A program made the position numbers and the translations under genes. From assembly GCA_938017765.1 (NCBI GenBank), contig CALIJH010000106.1:1-17895 (forward strand): DNA of 17,895 bases, written 5' to 3'. The notes beneath the pieces are model-generated. The model did no database searches, had not been told where the DNA came from, and saw only the letters and a program-made list of their open reading frames with translations. This stretch comes from an uncultured Leptotrichia sp. (GTDB lineage: Bacteria; Fusobacteriota; Fusobacteriia; Fusobacteriales; Leptotrichiaceae). Positions 6,197-15,274 of this stretch are shown here, one piece after another (the first letter of the stretch is position 1; each line of letters begins with the position of its first letter).

Positions 6197-9100
6197 ATGA
6201 GTAATACATTAAAGAAAATGGAAAAAGAATTAAGAGCTTTTGCCAAAAGAAATAAAGATGTAAAGTATACAAAAGGTCTGTTATTAGGGTTCTTATTAAT
6301 GGGAGCATTAGCATTTACTGATACATTGACGTCACCACAAGTAAAAAGTACAGAAAATGCGATAAATCAAACTAAGAGAGATTTAAACACATCAATAAGT
6401 GATATGCACAAGACATTTAAACAGGCAAAAAGACAAAATAACAAATTATTGAAAAAAGCAAACTTGGAATTAATCCAGTTAATGGAACAGGGAGACCAAG
6501 TAATAAAAATGCCTTGGAACACATGGCAATGGGGAACGATATATTCCTATAATGGGTGGAAAGGCAGCTATAAAGGAAAAGGGGATAAAAAAGAAAAATA
6601 TCCATTTTATGGAGTACTGGTAAGAGACGCAAATGAGCTGAATAGATATATGCTGAAAAGTGACGAAAATTATGCTAACTTACCTCAAGGAGTAAACCCT
6701 TATTCAGCATCATCAAACTTGAGAACAGGGATAATTACAAATTATGGACTGACAAATACAGGGCCGGTAAATGAAGAGCCAAGAGATGTGGCACTAAGTG
6801 CAGGAATAAAAATAAAAGAAGTAAATAAGAATTCCCCTGCAAGTACACCAAGTGCACCGACAATAGTATTACCTGCATTTGAGCCGAGATATGTAACTCC
6901 TCCTAGCACGCCAACTGCAATTACAATTTCTGCTATAATACCGAATACACCTCCAGATTTAGCATTTATAGGGAGAGGATTTTGGCAAAGTCCTGCTGTA
7001 GGATATTTATCAAATTCAGGAAAAGTTTCAAGACTGTCAACTGTAGATGATTCTATAATAATTGAAAACTATCAAAATTATACTACTCCAGGGCATAGTG
7101 AAACTAACCCTTATTTGATAGAACATGGAGATAGTGTGGGAGGTATAAAATGGACAGGAAATCTACAAGGTAATAATACTATACTTTCATTTAATGATAC
7201 TTTACCAAATGGGAGTTCATCTCCAAAAGAGGCATTTATAAATGAAATACGTAATCATGATGCAAGAGTGTCAGGTAATTATAAGATGATATATCATGGT
7301 GGAGCAGGAGTTACTAGAGCACCTGCATCTCCGAGTGATCCTAATTATGTAAAAATATTTTTAAGTTATAATTCGGGAGATCCTGCTACTTCAGGAACTA
7401 CTGTAACTAGAACTTTAACTTTTGATGGAACATTGGAATTGGTAGGTTCTAATGTTACTACACCACATGGAGTAAGTTATGAAACTACTGTAGGGATTGA
7501 GCATCAGTTATGGAATCAACAGACTTCTCAAAATGGAAATTGGGTATTTAAAAATGACGGTACAATTACAGCTTCTTCAGGGAATCAGGTAGTTGCTATT
7601 ATGATTGATATAGAAATGCAAAATCCGACAGGGAAAACTATACATGAAAATAATAAAACTATAAATAATGGAAAAATAATTATAAATAGTAAAAATAGTA
7701 TAGGAATAGATTTTGGAAAATATAATCAGTATGATATTCCTGTAGATGTAAGTCTAGGAAACATTTATGTCAATGGTAGTAATAATTATGGTTTCCGTAT
7801 GAAAAATATTTTTAATGATACTTATTATGATGATACAACAGTAAGTAGTGGTGGTACAGATAAAAAGATACTTGTCAGTGGTCGGGAAAATGTAGGAATT
7901 GCTATAGGAAAATCGCTTTCTTCAGCTGCCAATCCTTATGTAGAACCAGGGAATTTAAATGCTGATGTACACTCGGAACTTACAAATACAACAGGAGCAA
8001 ATTATCAAAATCCTATTGCTAACTATTTTGGATTAAATGTAACACTAGGTGGAATTGAAAGCAGTTATGCCGATAAGGCTACAGGTTTTTTAAGACTTTC
8101 AGATTATTCGACAAATAATACAAATGATTTTAGACTTAACAATCGTACAATGGGAGTATTTACTATTGCAGATTATGTTAATAATAGTACACTTATCAGA
8201 ACAGATAAACATGGTATTCAGGTAAGTAAAGATATTACAACGACTTCGAATATGACAGATGATACGATAACAGGGAATAATAATATAATGATGTTATCTA
8301 ATGGACAAACACAGCATATATATAATTCGGGAACAGTTACAGCAGGAAAAAATTTATCCGGAACAAAAGGAATGGTTGCAATAGGAAGTTCAGCAACAAC
8401 TAAATTGAATATAAAAAATATCGGTTCATTGATTCTTAAAGGAAAAGAAAGTATCGGTATGTACACTGACCAATTTACAAAAGGTGAAAATAAAGGAACG
8501 ATATCAGTAGAAGGAGTAAGTACATCTACTGGATCTATAGGCATAGGGAAAAATGTGGGAATATATAATGAAGGAACTTTTGAAACCACAGGTACAATAA
8601 ATATAACTGGTGGAAGCTCATCAGGAATATATAATAAAGGTACAATTACAATTACTAATGAAAATCTTATAATTAATGCAAAAAAAGGAGCTACAGGTAT
8701 ATTTAGTGCAGGAAATGGTAAAAATATAACATTTTCTTCAACAAACCCTAATCATAAAGTAACAATTAATCTGAATGACGCAGATATTCCGGAAGGAATA
8801 AATAAAGGAGTAGCTGTGTATGCAAAAGACGGTTCAAAAATAGATATCCAAAAAGCTTCTATTACCGTTAAAAATGGAGCCTCAGGATTAGTTTCTGACG
8901 GTGGAACGGCGTCAGTTCCAAGTTTTATAGATGTAAAAAATGGAAGTATAGAATATGAAGGAGAAGGATTTGCAATTTATACAAAGGGTCAAGGGAAAGT
9001 GGATTTATCAAATGGAACTCTGACATTGAGAGGAAAAGCGGTAGGATTTGAAAAAGACCTCAGTTTAGCACCGGGAAATCAGTCTGTAACAACAACAGGA

Positions 9101-12100
9101 ATGGGTATCAATGTTTACTCAAATGACGTTACTGTCGTAAGATTGAAAAATGCGCCCGGAACTTTGGCACTGAACGGGTTACATGGCAATCTTACAACTA
9201 TGGCAGATATTGGAACTATTAATAATGTTGAATCAGGTGTAACTTATGATAAATATAAGTTAGCAGTAATAGACGGACTGGCAGACTATAGAATAGATAA
9301 GCCAATTGACAAATCTATAGCAGCTGTTGCAGGAACAGATCCTGATTTGGATATGTTTACTAAGAACCTTATTGTTCAGAGAGCTAAAGTAAATACTCAC
9401 GGAAACAATGTAACTGCACATCTGAACAGTGGAGAGCTGACAGCACTGGGAGTACCTACAGTCGTAGGACTTGATATGAACTCAAGTACATCTGCAAATA
9501 CTAACAATGAAACACAACTGAACGTACAGGCAGGATCTACAGTCAGTGCGGACAGAGTTGACAACGGAGCAGGAGCAGTAGGGCTGTTCATCAACTACGG
9601 TGAGGCAAATATAAACAGTGGAGGTACTGTAAACGTTGAGAAATCAGGAATAAATGGTGAAAACAGCGGAGCAGTAGGAATATATGGAGTAAATGGTTCA
9701 AAATCTACAAACGAAGGTACAATTAACGTAGGTGGAAATAACTCCATAGGAATACTTGGAATATCTTGGAGAAAAGATGGAGACGGCAACCTTGTAAAAA
9801 ATGAATTTAAAACTGATACACACACGCCAGCCGGACTGGGAGAAGTAGAAGTAATAAATAAAAGTGCAATAAATCTTAATGGAGAAAGTGCAGTAGGAAT
9901 TTACGTAGAAAATAATGATGATGACCCTGCTGCGGCTCATAATGTCAGAGCTGAAAATGCTGCAACAGGAACAATAACAATGACAGGAACAAAAGCCGTA
10001 GGAATGGCAGCTAAGAAAGGTAACATAACAAATTCGGGAACACTGAATATGACAGGAGCAGAACAAGGTGTGGGAATGTTCGGGGATGTAAGCGGAACCC
10101 TTACAAATAACGGAACAATCTCCACAGGAGATGCTGCGACTGAAAGTGCATTGAGAATAGGAATGTTTACTACAAATGCAGGTGTAGGAATAGTAAATAA
10201 CGGAACAATAAATGCAGGGAAAAATTCATACGGAATATACGGTAAAAATGTAACAACAAATAACGGTTCAGTATTTAACATAGGAGAAAACGGAGTAGGA
10301 ATATTCAGTAAAGCGACACAGTCAGTGCCTACATCTACTGATAATATAACAATAAATGCAGGAACTACATTTAACATAGGAAATGAAAACGCAGTAGGAG
10401 TATTTACTGAAAATGATACTGACGGAATACAGATAACAGATAACGGAAGTACAATGAACATAGGAGAAAATTCATACGGATACGTGCTTAAAGGACATAA
10501 TACTAAATTTACGAACGTAGCAGGAGGAAATGTGTCCATGAACAAGAAATCGGTATATCTGTACTCTAATGATAATACGGCAAATATAACAAACAATGTT
10601 TCATTGACATCGACAAATGAGCAGACTTATGGACTATACTCGGCAGGAACCCTTGTAAATAACGGAAACATGAACTTCCAGACAGGAATAGGAAACGTAG
10701 GAATGTACAGTATAAATGGAGGAACGGCTACAAATAATGCTTCGATAACAGTGGGAGCGTCCGATACTGCGACAAACAGATATGCGATAGGAATGGCAGC
10801 GGGATATAAGAATCTGGATTATGCAAAAGTAGTAAATAACGGAACAATAAATGTAACAGGTGCAAGCGGAATAGGAATGTATGCAACAGGAAACAACGGT
10901 TCAGGTAAATCCATAGCGGAAAATCATGGAACAATAAATCTTGCAGGAGAGGGAGCTATAGGAATGTACCTTGACGAGGGAGCGGAAGGACATAACTATG
11001 GAACAATAAAAACTACAGGAACACAAAGCGGAATGATAGGAGTAGTTTTAAGTAACAATTCTACCCTTGTAAACCATGCAGGAGCGACAATAAATATAAA
11101 CTCTGCGGGAGGATTCGGAACATACAGAGTTAATACACCTATAGATAATGTAACGGTTGTAAACTATGGGGATATAACAGTATCAGGAGGAGCAGCAAGA
11201 GACGGAATGTATGACCCTACAGGAGGACAGGACTTGGATAAGAATGCAGGAGGAGTAAGAATGCACGCACGTCCGGGTCAGACAACACCTGACATAACAT
11301 TGAACGGAGTACCTGTACCTAATATTGACAGTGTAAATCAGACACATGGAACACGTCCTGAAGCATTGATACATAGACTGGGAATGTATATAGATACATT
11401 GAGAGGAACAAATCCTATAAACGGACTGGGAGCATTAGGAGTGCAGAAAGCGGAACTGCTTATAGGACCTGAGGCAGCAGAAAGAGTAAACGGTAAGTAC
11501 ATAGAAGTGGGAGAAAACATACTGAAACCGTATCAGGATGCGATGAGAACAAGAAGAGGAATAGAATGGTCCATAAATTCGGCTTCATTAACATGGATGG
11601 CATTACCGATACTGAACGGATATGGAGTACCTCAAAAAGTGTACATGGCAAAAATACCATATACGGCATTTGCAGGGAACCAGCCTACACCTGTAGAAAA
11701 GACGGACACATATAACTTTACATCAGGACTGGAACAGAGATACGGAGTGGAAGCGATAGATTCAAGAGAAAAACAATTATTCAATAAGTTGAACAAAATA
11801 GGTAAGAATGAAGAAGCATTACTGTATCAGGCATTTGATGAAATGATGGGACATCAGTATGCAAATGTGCAGCATAGAGTATCATCGACAAGTCAGGTGT
11901 TGGACAAGGAAATAAATAAACTTTCAAGTCAATGGCAAAATACGACTAAGAAATCGAGCAAGATAACAACATTTGGAGCAAGAGGAGAATACAATACGGA
12001 TACAGCAGGAATAATAGACTATACAAACAATGCTTTTGGAGTGGCATATATCCATGAAAATGAAACAATAAAACTTGGAAACAGTTCAGGTTGGTATGCA

Positions 12101-12796
12101 GGAGCAGTAAATAATACATTCAAATTTAAAGACATAGGAAAATCAAAAGAGAATGTAACAATGGTAAAAGCAGGGTTGTATAAAACAAAAGCCTTTGACA
12201 ATAACGGAAGTTTACAATGGACAATATCAGGAGAAGGATTTGCGTCAAGAAGTGCAATGGAAAGAAAATATCTTGTAGTGGATGAAATCTTCAAGGCTAA
12301 ATCAGATTACAACACATACGGAGTAGCAGTTAAGAATGAAATAAGCAAAGAGTTCAGAACAGGAGAAAGATTCAGCATAAGACCGTATGGAAGCTTAAAA
12401 CTTGAATATGGAAAATTCGGAGACATAAAAGAGAAATCAGGAGAAATGAGACTGGAAGTAAAAGGAAACGATTACATATCAGTAAAACCTGAAGTAGGAA
12501 TGGAGTTCAAGTATAAGAGAGCAGTAGGAAGATACGGAACATTCAGCACTACGTTAGGATTAGGCTACGAAAACGAATTAGGAAAAGTGGACAATGTAAA
12601 GAACAAAGCGAGAGTAGCTAATACGAATGCAGAATGGTTTGGAATCAGAAGCGAGAAGGATGACAGAAAAGGGAACTTCAAAGCAGACTTGACAATAGGA
12701 ATAGACAATTCGAAGTTTGGAGTAACAGTAAACGGAGGATATGATACAAAAGGTAAGAACGTAAGAGGAGGAATAGGATTTAAGTTTATGTATTAA
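6197..12796 (+). CDS. Fusobacterial type Va autotransporter, large surface protein
   Basis: This 2199-residue outer-membrane protein exports its own passenger. Residues 1-40 are the fusobacterial autotransporter N-terminal extension: a charged stretch (LKKMEKELRAFAKRNKDVKY) followed by the hydrophobic core GLLLGFLLMGALAF. Residues 50-95 look coiled-coil. A Trp-rich patch (PWNTWQWG) lies near 104-125 and a Pro-rich linker near 211-255. About 270-1660 is a beta-helix-type passenger with many NNGTINxGxNSxGIYG-like repeats. A conserved junction (near 1680-1850, including GTRPEALIHRLGMYIDTLRG) leads to the beta-barrel at about 1920-2199, which ends in GGIGFKFMY with a terminal aromatic. The frame is intact. 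GGAG precedes the ATG. The passenger differs in base and codon feel between its first and second halves. Likely roles are adhesion or coaggregation; the ligand is unknown. Confidence 0.93.
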   Translation: MSNTLKKMEKELRAFAKRNKDVKYTKGLLLGFLLMGALAFTDTLTSPQVKSTENAINQTKRDLNTSISDMHKTFKQAKRQNNKLLKKANLELIQLMEQGDQVIKMPWNTWQWGTIYSYNGWKGSYKGKGDKKEKYPFYGVLVRDANELNRYMLKSDENYANLPQGVNPYSASSNLRTGIITNYGLTNTGPVNEEPRDVALSAGIKIKEVNKNSPASTPSAPTIVLPAFEPRYVTPPSTPTAITISAIIPNTPPDLAFIGRGFWQSPAVGYLSNSGKVSRLSTVDDSIIIENYQNYTTPGHSETNPYLIEHGDSVGGIKWTGNLQGNNTILSFNDTLPNGSSSPKEAFINEIRNHDARVSGNYKMIYHGGAGVTRAPASPSDPNYVKIFLSYNSGDPATSGTTVTRTLTFDGTLELVGSNVTTPHGVSYETTVGIEHQLWNQQTSQNGNWVFKNDGTITASSGNQVVAIMIDIEMQNPTGKTIHENNKTINNGKIIINSKNSIGIDFGKYNQYDIPVDVSLGNIYVNGSNNYGFRMKNIFNDTYYDDTTVSSGGTDKKILVSGRENVGIAIGKSLSSAANPYVEPGNLNADVHSELTNTTGANYQNPIANYFGLNVTLGGIESSYADKATGFLRLSDYSTNNTNDFRLNNRTMGVFTIADYVNNSTLIRTDKHGIQVSKDITTTSNMTDDTITGNNNIMMLSNGQTQHIYNSGTVTAGKNLSGTKGMVAIGSSATTKLNIKNIGSLILKGKESIGMYTDQFTKGENKGTISVEGVSTSTGSIGIGKNVGIYNEGTFETTGTINITGGSSSGIYNKGTITITNENLIINAKKGATGIFSAGNGKNITFSSTNPNHKVTINLNDADIPEGINKGVAVYAKDGSKIDIQKASITVKNGASGLVSDGGTASVPSFIDVKNGSIEYEGEGFAIYTKGQGKVDLSNGTLTLRGKAVGFEKDLSLAPGNQSVTTTGMGINVYSNDVTVVRLKNAPGTLALNGLHGNLTTMADIGTINNVESGVTYDKYKLAVIDGLADYRIDKPIDKSIAAVAGTDPDLDMFTKNLIVQRAKVNTHGNNVTAHLNSGELTALGVPTVVGLDMNSSTSANTNNETQLNVQAGSTVSADRVDNGAGAVGLFINYGEANINSGGTVNVEKSGINGENSGAVGIYGVNGSKSTNEGTINVGGNNSIGILGISWRKDGDGNLVKNEFKTDTHTPAGLGEVEVINKSAINLNGESAVGIYVENNDDDPAAAHNVRAENAATGTITMTGTKAVGMAAKKGNITNSGTLNMTGAEQGVGMFGDVSGTLTNNGTISTGDAATESALRIGMFTTNAGVGIVNNGTINAGKNSYGIYGKNVTTNNGSVFNIGENGVGIFSKATQSVPTSTDNITINAGTTFNIGNENAVGVFTENDTDGIQITDNGSTMNIGENSYGYVLKGHNTKFTNVAGGNVSMNKKSVYLYSNDNTANITNNVSLTSTNEQTYGLYSAGTLVNNGNMNFQTGIGNVGMYSINGGTATNNASITVGASDTATNRYAIGMAAGYKNLDYAKVVNNGTINVTGASGIGMYATGNNGSGKSIAENHGTINLAGEGAIGMYLDEGAEGHNYGTIKTTGTQSGMIGVVLSNNSTLVNHAGATININSAGGFGTYRVNTPIDNVTVVNYGDITVSGGAARDGMYDPTGGQDLDKNAGGVRMHARPGQTTPDITLNGVPVPNIDSVNQTHGTRPEALIHRLGMYIDTLRGTNPINGLGALGVQKAELLIGPEAAERVNGKYIEVGENILKPYQDAMRTRRGIEWSINSASLTWMALPILNGYGVPQKVYMAKIPYTAFAGNQPTPVEKTDTYNFTSGLEQRYGVEAIDSREKQLFNKLNKIGKNEEALLYQAFDEMMGHQYANVQHRVSSTSQVLDKEINKLSSQWQNTTKKSSKITTFGARGEYNTDTAGIIDYTNNAFGVAYIHENETIKLGNSSGWYAGAVNNTFKFKDIGKSKENVTMVKAGLYKTKAFDNNGSLQWTISGEGFASRSAMERKYLVVDEIFKAKSDYNTYGVAVKNEISKEFRTGERFSIRPYGSLKLEYGKFGDIKEKSGEMRLEVKGNDYISVKPEVGMEFKYKRAVGRYGTFSTTLGLGYENELGKVDNVKNKARVANTNAEWFGIRSEKDDRKGNFKADLTIGIDNSKFGVTVNGGYDTKGKNVRGGIGFKFMY
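10191..10853 (+). repeat. Identical 24-bp repeat pair within passenger coding repeats
   Basis: The 24 bases at 10191-10214 recur exactly at 10830-10853, both coding VNNGTIN in the same frame. A shorter shared core, AATAACGGAACAAT, also appears near 10107. These DNA-level repeats are possible recombination points that could delete or duplicate passenger units in frame. Confidence 0.7.
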
Positions 12797-12901
12797 TCCA
12801 ATAATATAAACTGATGATGAAATAAAGATCTATTTTTAAGACTGATAGAATATTATCAAATGATTTAACGTTATTGGAGAAACTATTCTTTTCTAATAAA
12901 C

Positions 12902-12952
12902 AAAAAAATTCGACACTTAGATGAAAAATCAGGTGTCGGATTTTTATTTTTT
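12902..12952 (+). terminator. Intrinsic terminator after the autotransporter
   Basis: CGACAC (12911-12916) pairs with GTGTCG (12933-12938), extended by A/T pairs on the outside, with an A-run before and TTTTTATTTTTT after. It lies about 110 bases past the autotransporter stop and isolates it from pth. Confidence 0.8.
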
Positions 12953-12958
12953 ATTGAA

Positions 12959-12981
12959 TATATGATATAATTAATCATATA
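12959..12981 (+). promoter_or_regulatory. Extended -10 promoter of pth with overlapping palindrome
   Basis: TGATATAAT (12963-12971) is an extended -10 (TGN before TATAAT); no good -35 is visible. It lies inside a perfect inverted repeat, TATATGAT (12959-12966) and ATCATATA (12974-12981), with a 7-base spacer. A repressor site over the -10 is possible. Confidence 0.45.
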
Positions 12982-13008
12982 AATTTGAAGAAAAAAGAAG
13001 GGAGAAAA

Positions 13009-13031
13009 GCAGCATTATATTAAAAAGCTGC
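13009..13031 (+). promoter_or_regulatory. Hairpin between distant ribosome site and pth start
   Basis: GCAGC (13009-13013) pairs with GCTGC (13027-13031). It sits between AAGGGAG (12998-13004) and the pth ATG (13043). It could shorten the effective distance, or mark a short leader frame (ATT at 13014 to TAA at 13041-13043) whose stop overlaps the pth ATG. Confidence 0.35.
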
Positions 13032-13042
13032 AAATTTGAATA

Positions 13043-13609
13043 ATGAAATTAATAGTAGGACTGGGAAATCCCGGAGAACAGTATAAACTTACGAGACATA
13101 ATATAGGATTTATATTTATAGATGAATATTTGAAAGAAAACAATATAACTGATATAAAGGAAAAATATAAGTCCGAATTCGTTCAGACGACTTACAAGGG
13201 GGATAAGGTCTTTTATCAGAAACCTCTTACTTTTATGAATTCGAGTGGGGAAGCTGTGAGAGAAGCTGTGAGATTTTTCAAGATAGATCCTGAAACGGAG
13301 CTTTTTGTCATTTATGACGATATGGATATGGAATTTGGAAAATTAAAGATTAGAAAAGACGGAAGGTCAGCAGGACATAACGGGATAAAATCCATAATTC
13401 AAAATGTGGGAGAGAAATTTATAAGAATAAAATATGGTATAGGAAAACCCAAATCAAAAGATGAAACGATAGGGTTTGTTTTAGGTAAATTTACTCCTGA
13501 TGAAAAGGAAGTTTTGAAAAATGACAGAGAAAAAATGTTTAGACTGATAGATGACATAAAAGATGAAATGCCGTTAGAAAGACTGATGAATAAGTATAAT
13601 ACGAGATAA
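13043..13609 (+). CDS. pth: Peptidyl-tRNA hydrolase
   Basis: Pth cleaves the ester bond of peptidyl-tRNAs released by stalled ribosomes, recycling tRNA in the cytoplasm. At 188 residues it has normal length. It shows the N-terminal LIVGLGNPGEQY, the catalytic His in TRHNIGF (H19, N20), the substrate-binding Asn in TFMNSSG (N66), the catalytic Asp in YDDMD (D92/D93) and the loop SAGHNGIKS (H112, N113). All active-site residues are present. The start is fixed by the GLGNPG motif and by an in-frame TGA at 13037-13039. There is no normally spaced ribosome site: the nearest, AAGGGAG at 12998-13004, is 38 bases away across a small hairpin. The pseudouridine synthase gene follows after 70 bases, probably in the same transcript. 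Confidence 0.96.
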   Translation: MKLIVGLGNPGEQYKLTRHNIGFIFIDEYLKENNITDIKEKYKSEFVQTTYKGDKVFYQKPLTFMNSSGEAVREAVRFFKIDPETELFVIYDDMDMEFGKLKIRKDGRSAGHNGIKSIIQNVGEKFIRIKYGIGKPKSKDETIGFVLGKFTPDEKEVLKNDREKMFRLIDDIKDEMPLERLMNKYNTR

Positions 13610-13679
13610 GTAGATTTATTGAAAACTATAGAAGAAAAAAGAAAAAAGTACAAATAAAAGTATAAATTAAAGGAAAAGT

Positions 13680-14549
13680 ATGAAAAAGTTTAAGTTGGAA
13701 AAACAGTATCAAAGAATGAAAATTTCCCAGTATTTGAGAGAAGTACAGAATTATTCGGGAAGAAGTTTAAGAAATGTGGAAGTTTTTTTAAACGGAAAAC
13801 AGGTAAGAACTACAAAAAAACTCCCTTCAGGGGGAATACTCAAAGTAATTGAGAAAAATAAAGGAACGGATATAAAGCCAATAAAACTGAATTTGGACAT
13901 AGTGTATGAAGATGAAGATTTGATGATTGTAAATAAAGAGCCGTTTTTGCTGACGCATCCGACACAGAAAAAAGCAGATTTTACACTGGCAAACGGGATA
14001 GTATATTATTTTAAAGAAAAGTACGGTCAGGAAATGGTGCCGAGATTTTACAATAGACTGGATATGAATACATCAGGTCTTATAATCATTACTAAAAACG
14101 GTTTTGCTCAAGCATTTTTGCAAAATTTTTCGGCTTTTGAGAAAAAATATTTGGCAATAGTTGACGGTATTATGGAAGCAGATGATGAAATTATTATAGA
14201 AAAGCCCATATACAGGGACGGAGATAATCTTGAAAGAATAATAGATGAAAGAGGACAGTATGCAAAAACGGTGATAAAACCTTTGAAAAAATTTGATGAT
14301 AAAAATGTAACCCTTGTAGAATGCGAGCTTTTTACAGGAAGAACTCATCAAATAAGAGTACATTTAAAGTCTATAGGACACACAATAGTCGGAGATGAGC
14401 TTTATGGAAAGGGTCTTGATATTGAAAAAGGGATAAAAAGGCAATTTTTGCATGCTTATAAAGTCAAATTTACACATCCTGTTAAAAAAGAAGAAATGGA
14501 AATAGAAATACCGATATTTAATGATATGGAAGAATTTTTAGAAAGATGA
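13680..14549 (+). CDS. RluA-family RNA pseudouridine synthase
   Basis: This 289-residue enzyme converts specific uridines in rRNA or tRNA to pseudouridine. Residues about 12-60 resemble an S4-like RNA-binding region (RSLRNVEVFLNGKQVRTTKKL), and the catalytic domain follows (IVYEDEDLMIVNKEP onward). The catalytic motif is NRLDMNTSGLIIITKN, with D128 as nucleophile. The usual HRLD His is replaced by Asn here, a variation that probably still allows catalysis. The C-terminal motif FTGRTHQIRVHLKSIGH is intact. AAAGGA (13669-13674) sets the ATG. It follows pth with no visible terminator. The exact target (RluC, RluD, RluB-like or other) cannot be assigned, so no symbol is given. Confidence 0.9.
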   Translation: MKKFKLEKQYQRMKISQYLREVQNYSGRSLRNVEVFLNGKQVRTTKKLPSGGILKVIEKNKGTDIKPIKLNLDIVYEDEDLMIVNKEPFLLTHPTQKKADFTLANGIVYYFKEKYGQEMVPRFYNRLDMNTSGLIIITKNGFAQAFLQNFSAFEKKYLAIVDGIMEADDEIIIEKPIYRDGDNLERIIDERGQYAKTVIKPLKKFDDKNVTLVECELFTGRTHQIRVHLKSIGHTIVGDELYGKGLDIEKGIKRQFLHAYKVKFTHPVKKEEMEIEIPIFNDMEEFLER

Positions 14550-14566
14550 AACAAAATAGAAAATAC

Positions 14567-14595
14567 TTGACTTTAAAAGAGTTTAATCGTATAAT
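14567..14595 (+). promoter_or_regulatory. Strong promoter of the small exported protein gene
   Basis: TTGACT (14567-14572) and TATAAT (14590-14595) are separated by exactly 17 bases. The ribosome site AAGGGAG begins near 14614. Confidence 0.75.
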
Positions 14596-14627
14596 AAGTT
14601 AAAAAAATTTAATAAGGGAGTGGAATC

Positions 14628-15038
14628 ATGAAAAAAATAATTTTAATGTTAGTAATTTTATTTGGAATATTGAGTTTTTCGGAAAATAATTCAGATTTTA
14701 AAGTACCCGGTGAAGGAGAAAAATTTACTACGGACGGAAATCTTCATGAAGATAAAATACTGAATAAATGGCTTGGAGCAAATGAGGCTTCTCATAAAAT
14801 AACTAAAGACGGAAAAGATTATCTTTTTGTTCTTTCTATAGGAGTAGAAGGGAAAGAAGAGGAAGAGGAATACAAGGAAAAGGCTGTCGCATACAAAAAT
14901 ATGTGTATAAGAGTGCCAAAACCGTCTAAAGGAGTACCGATAGGTTCTAATTTGTGTATAGGTTATGATACAAAGTATAAAAAACCGGCTGCTATCGATT
15001 TGGAAACAGGGAAAATTATGTTTTTTTTGAGTGAATAA
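14628..15038 (+). CDS. Small exported protein of unknown function
   Basis: This 136-residue protein has a clear signal peptide (KKIILMLVILFGILSFS, probable cut near residue 18), so the mature part is about 118 residues and sits in the periplasm or outside. AAGGGAGTGG is well placed before the ATG, and its own near-consensus promoter implies steady expression. The mature region contains an acidic run (EGKEEEEEYKE, about 75-84) and just two cysteines, C93 (NMCIRV) and C110 (SNLCIGY), which could form a disulfide. No lipobox Cys follows the signal peptide. I do not recognise a family. The neighbours do not suggest a pathway. Confidence 0.75.
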   Translation: MKKIILMLVILFGILSFSENNSDFKVPGEGEKFTTDGNLHEDKILNKWLGANEASHKITKDGKDYLFVLSIGVEGKEEEEEYKEKAVAYKNMCIRVPKPSKGVPIGSNLCIGYDTKYKKPAAIDLETGKIMFFLSE

Positions 15039-15059
15039 AAATAATTGCAGATATGAAAT

Positions 15060-15202
15060 AAAAAAGGAACTGTCTCGAAAGGAAAATTTAAAAAATAATA
15101 TGAAAAAATATATTTATGAATAACTGTTACAAGTGTAATTTTAGCAGATGAAAAAATATATTTTTCATGTATTTTATTTCTATTTTGAATAGTTCCTTTT
15201 TT
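15060..15202. repeat. MITE-like inverted-repeat unit, possible terminator
   Basis: AAAAAAGGAACT (15060-15071) is exactly complementary to AGTTCCTTTTTT (15191-15202), and imperfect pairing continues inward (GTCTCGAAA against TTTTGAAT). Inside, ATGAAAAAATATATTT occurs twice (15100-15115 and 15148-15163), the second copy within a near-palindrome. The outer stem could terminate the 14628-15038 transcript. The 143-base size and IS-end-like GGAACTGTCTCGAAA suggest a small non-autonomous element or IS remnant, but no transposase is present. Confidence 0.45.
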
Positions 15203-15214
15203 AATAAATATAAT

Positions 15215-15244
15215 TTGAAGAAATACATTAGAAAATGCTATAAT
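15215..15244 (+). promoter_or_regulatory. Promoter of the adenylate-forming enzyme gene
   Basis: TTGAAG (15215-15220) and TATAAT (15239-15244), spacer 18, with TGC before the -10 forming an extended -10. The implied transcript start near 15251 lies after the upstream possible start at 15167, supporting the ATG at 15275. Confidence 0.6.
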
Positions 15245-15274
15245 TTATATAATAATTCTGAAAGGAGTTTGAAT

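Noticed and set aside
9397..10596. Long minus-strand open frames inside the autotransporter
   Set aside because: They mirror the low-stop repeat coding of the plus strand, have unnatural Pro/Phe/Ser/Val-rich composition and no ribosome sites.
15167..15274. Upstream start for the adenylating enzyme
   Set aside because: It lies before the predicted transcript start, overlaps the inverted-repeat unit and has no ribosome site; the ATG at 15275 has all three in its favour.
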